A stretch of 7,430 nucleotides of DNA. Source: Asaia bogorensis (GTDB taxonomy: Bacteria; Pseudomonadota; Alphaproteobacteria; Acetobacterales; Acetobacteraceae). Numbering within the stretch: position 1 is the first letter of the stretch; the number at the start of each line of letters is the position of its first letter. Location: positions 1 to 7,430 of the forward strand of contig CAMBXJ010000213.1 in NCBI GenBank assembly GCA_945871455.1, given 5' to 3'. The notes below the pieces were generated by a model that was not told where the DNA came from, did not search any database, and was given only the letters and a program-made list of their open reading frames with translations. The position numbers were made by a program, and so were the translations under genes. Shown here one piece after another: positions 5,709 to 7,430 of the stretch.

Positions 5709-6842
5709 ATGCCCCCAGAATCCCCCGCTCCCACGGTCACAACGGATGGTAACGCCATTCGGCTACGCCAGATCCACCGTGCGGCATCCGAAATGCGGCG
5801 CGGCGTCCCGATGGTGCTGACCGGGGAGCCGTCGCTTTGCCTTCTCGCCGCCGAGACCGCCGGCCCCGACAGCATCGCCGAACTGGTCAGGTTGGGGACT
5901 GGCGCCCCGTTTTTGCTGCTCGCCCCCGTAAGAGCCGCGGCCGTCCTGCGCCAGCCCATCGATCGGGCCGCTGACGCGCAGGCCGTGACCTTGCCGGCCG
6001 ATCTGCTGAACCAGGTCAGCGTGCGTGGGCTTGCCGATCCGACAGTGCCCGCCGTCAAGGGCCTGACGCAACTGGCATTCGCCCCGACCCCAGCCACCGC
6101 CGCCGCGGCACTGGCGATCGCGAAACTCGGACGCCTGCTGCCCGCCGTATTGGCCGTGTTTGCGCGACCGGACATCGACACATTGGCGCGGGAACGGAAC
6201 CTGATCGCCGTCGCGGCCGACGACGTGCAGGGTTATCCCGACCTGGAAGCCTTCGGATTGCGCCAGACCGCCTCGGCCCCCGTGCCCATGATCGATGCAC
6301 CGGACGCCAAGGTGGTCGCTTTCCGCACCGATGGCTCGGGTATCGAGCACCTGGCCATCGTCATCGGCGACCCACGGACGGCCGACGCGCCACTGGTCCG
6401 CATCCATTCCGAGTGCTTCACCGGCGATCTGCTGGGCAGCATGCGCTGCGATTGCGGGGAGCAGTTGCGCGGTGCCTTGCGCCGCATGACCGAAGACGGG
6501 TCCGGCATCCTGCTGTATCTGGCGCAGGAAGGCCGCGGGATCGGCCTGGTCAACAAGCTGCGGGCCTACACGCTGCAGGATCGCGGCCTCGACACACTGG
6601 ATGCCAACCGTGTCCTCGGTTGGGGCGCCGATGAACGCAATTTTCTGGTCGGCGCCGTCATGCTCACCCTCCTGGGCGTGAACCGCGTCCGTCTGCTGAC
6701 CAACAACCCCGACAAACTGGCCGCGCTCGCGGCGTGCGGCGTGGAAGTGGTCGGGCGGGAGGCGCATATGTTCGCCCCCAACGGCGTGAACGACGAATAC
6801 CTGGCCACCAAGGCCGCGCGTTTCGGCCATATGCTGGACTGA
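5709..6842 (+). CDS. ribA: GTP cyclohydrolase II (RibA) with an N-terminal degenerate DHBP-synthase-like domain
   Basis: RibA opens the imidazole ring of GTP, the committed step of riboflavin synthesis, in the cytoplasm. I choose the ATG at 5709 (377 aa) because CAGG lies 5 nt upstream; a TTG at 5691 (383 aa) has no ribosome site. The catalytic domain covers about 195-377. It has the zinc cysteines C236, C247 and C249 (SECFTGDLLGSMRCDCGEQ), QEGRGIGL (273-280), Y287 in KLRAYTLQ at the expected distance from the first cysteine, and LLTNNPDK near the end. The N-terminal half (about 15-185) begins IRLRQIHRAASEMRRGVPMV and aligns by eye with RibB, but it lacks the DDEDRENEGD-type acidic loop, so DHBP synthase activity is unlikely. 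RibB activity would have to come from another gene. The RibA assignment is firm; the N-domain reading is inference. Confidence 0.93.
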   Translation: MPPESPAPTVTTDGNAIRLRQIHRAASEMRRGVPMVLTGEPSLCLLAAETAGPDSIAELVRLGTGAPFLLLAPVRAAAVLRQPIDRAADAQAVTLPADLLNQVSVRGLADPTVPAVKGLTQLAFAPTPATAAAALAIAKLGRLLPAVLAVFARPDIDTLARERNLIAVAADDVQGYPDLEAFGLRQTASAPVPMIDAPDAKVVAFRTDGSGIEHLAIVIGDPRTADAPLVRIHSECFTGDLLGSMRCDCGEQLRGALRRMTEDGSGILLYLAQEGRGIGLVNKLRAYTLQDRGLDTLDANRVLGWGADERNFLVGAVMLTLLGVNRVRLLTNNPDKLAALAACGVEVVGREAHMFAPNGVNDEYLATKAARFGHMLD

Positions 6843-6874
6843 ACGTCATGGGGCATCGCTCACCGGACCGCCGT

Positions 6875-6880
6875 GCTATA
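6875..6880 (+). promoter_or_regulatory. Candidate -10 element close to the methyltransferase start
   Basis: GCTATA ends 8 nt before the ATG at 6889. If used as a -10 box, transcription would begin at or next to the start codon and give a nearly leaderless mRNA. The same hexamer in a similar CCGCCG/CTATAGG context precedes the FAH-family gene. No good -35 is seen. Alternatively AGGGGG (6880-6885) is a closely spaced ribosome site within a ribA read-through transcript. Confidence 0.35.
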
Positions 6881-6888
6881 GGGGGCGC

Positions 6889-7430
6889 ATGACGACGGGC
6901 GCCTCGGAAATCGCGGAATTCTACGGGTCGCCCCGCGGCGCCGTTACCGCGCGTGTGCTGCGGGAGCGACTGGCCGTGTTCTGGCCGAACACCAAGGGCG
7001 AGTCGGTGCTGGGGATCGGCTACACCCAACCTTTCCTGGACCTGTGGTCGGATCAGGCCCATCGCGTGATTGCCTGCATGCCGGATGCCCTCATGCCGGA
7101 CTCCCTGGGCGCGGCCAGGTGGCCCGCAACCGGCCCCAGCCGGTCCTGTGTCACCGCCGATGAGGCGCTGCCCTTTCCCGACATGGTGTTCGACCGCGTG
7201 CTTCTGCTGCACGGCCTGGAATCAGCAAGCAGTCCCGGACGATTGCTGCGCGAGACCTGGCGGGTCCTGAAGGATGACGGACGGATGGTGGTCGTGGCGC
7301 CAAACCGCGCCGGGGTCTGGACGCATGGGGAGGACTCCCCGTTCTTCCTGCGGCAGTCCTTCACGTCTGGCCAGATCGACCGGTTGTTGGCCGCGTCGCT
7401 GTTTCGGACCGAGCGGCGTGACAGCGCCCT
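6889..7430 (+). CDS. Class I SAM-dependent methyltransferase, 3'-truncated by the window
   Basis: An open frame of 180 codons begins MTTGASEIAEFYGSPRGAV and runs off the window. It follows ribA after a 46-bp gap on the same strand. The layout fits a Rossmann-fold Methyltransf_11-type enzyme: SVLGIGYT (39-46) at motif I, DEALPFPDMVFDRVLLLHGLE (91-111) at the motif III/IV region and RETWRVLKDDGRMVVVAPNR (121-140) at the post-motif strand. Motif I lacks the usual acidic/GxGxG form, so cofactor binding is divergent. The substrate cannot be predicted. In related genomes a similar methyltransferase is, from memory, often followed by gloB, which the window does not reach. Confidence 0.8.
   Translation, partial: MTTGASEIAEFYGSPRGAVTARVLRERLAVFWPNTKGESVLGIGYTQPFLDLWSDQAHRVIACMPDALMPDSLGAARWPATGPSRSCVTADEALPFPDMVFDRVLLLHGLESASSPGRLLRETWRVLKDDGRMVVVAPNRAGVWTHGEDSPFFLRQSFTSGQIDRLLAASLFRTERRDSA

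Noticed and set aside
5763..6830. Long minus-strand open frame opposite ribA
   Set aside because: RibA zinc and catalytic motifs settle the coding strand.

Overview
This is a GC-rich stretch of bacterial chromosome. The gene content, GC-biased codon use and interspersed palindromes suggest an alphaproteobacterium, plausibly Rhodospirillales/Acetobacteraceae; that rank is inferred from protein character and not proven here. Every complete gene belongs to a recognisable family. I see no phage, transposase, CRISPR array, rRNA or tRNA.

Layout. Positions 3-105 hold a long imperfect palindrome (REP/MITE-like) downstream of parB. On the minus strand lies a parA-parB pair (about 2135 to 178) whose stop and start codons overlap as ATGA; it encodes the chromosome-segregation ATPase and the parS-binding CTPase. 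A divergent intergenic region of about 350 bp (2136-2485) holds a structured repeat-like element and a candidate promoter. On the plus strand follow a fumarylacetoacetate-hydrolase-family gene (2486-3172) and xthA-type exodeoxyribonuclease III (3172-3978), joined by a one-base TGATG overlap. An orphan OmpR-type response regulator runs on the minus strand (4962 to 4231), convergent with xthA. A gene-free stretch of about 730 bp (4963-5690) holds a 12-bp minisatellite, a second long palindrome, a perfect 8-bp dyad and a possible ribA promoter. ribA (GTP cyclohydrolase II with an extra N-terminal domain, 5709-6842) and the start of a class I SAM-dependent methyltransferase (6889 to the window end) finish the window.

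How the genes work together. ParA and ParB are a functional pair for origin segregation. FAH-family hydrolase and XthA are probably co-transcribed but have no obvious shared pathway. RibA performs the first committed step of riboflavin synthesis. The response regulator has no kinase partner in view.

Most notable points. ParA carries low-complexity extensions at both ends, built from in-frame 15-bp and 24-bp tandem repeats. Together with the intergenic 12-bp array this makes three short tandem arrays in 7.4 kb, two of them sharing the core TCCCCTGG. The RibA N-terminal domain looks like a degenerate DHBP synthase (RibB) without its acidic active-site loop. parAB also lacks its common alphaproteobacterial neighbours rsmG and mnmG. 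I found no convincing evidence of a wholly new multi-gene system.
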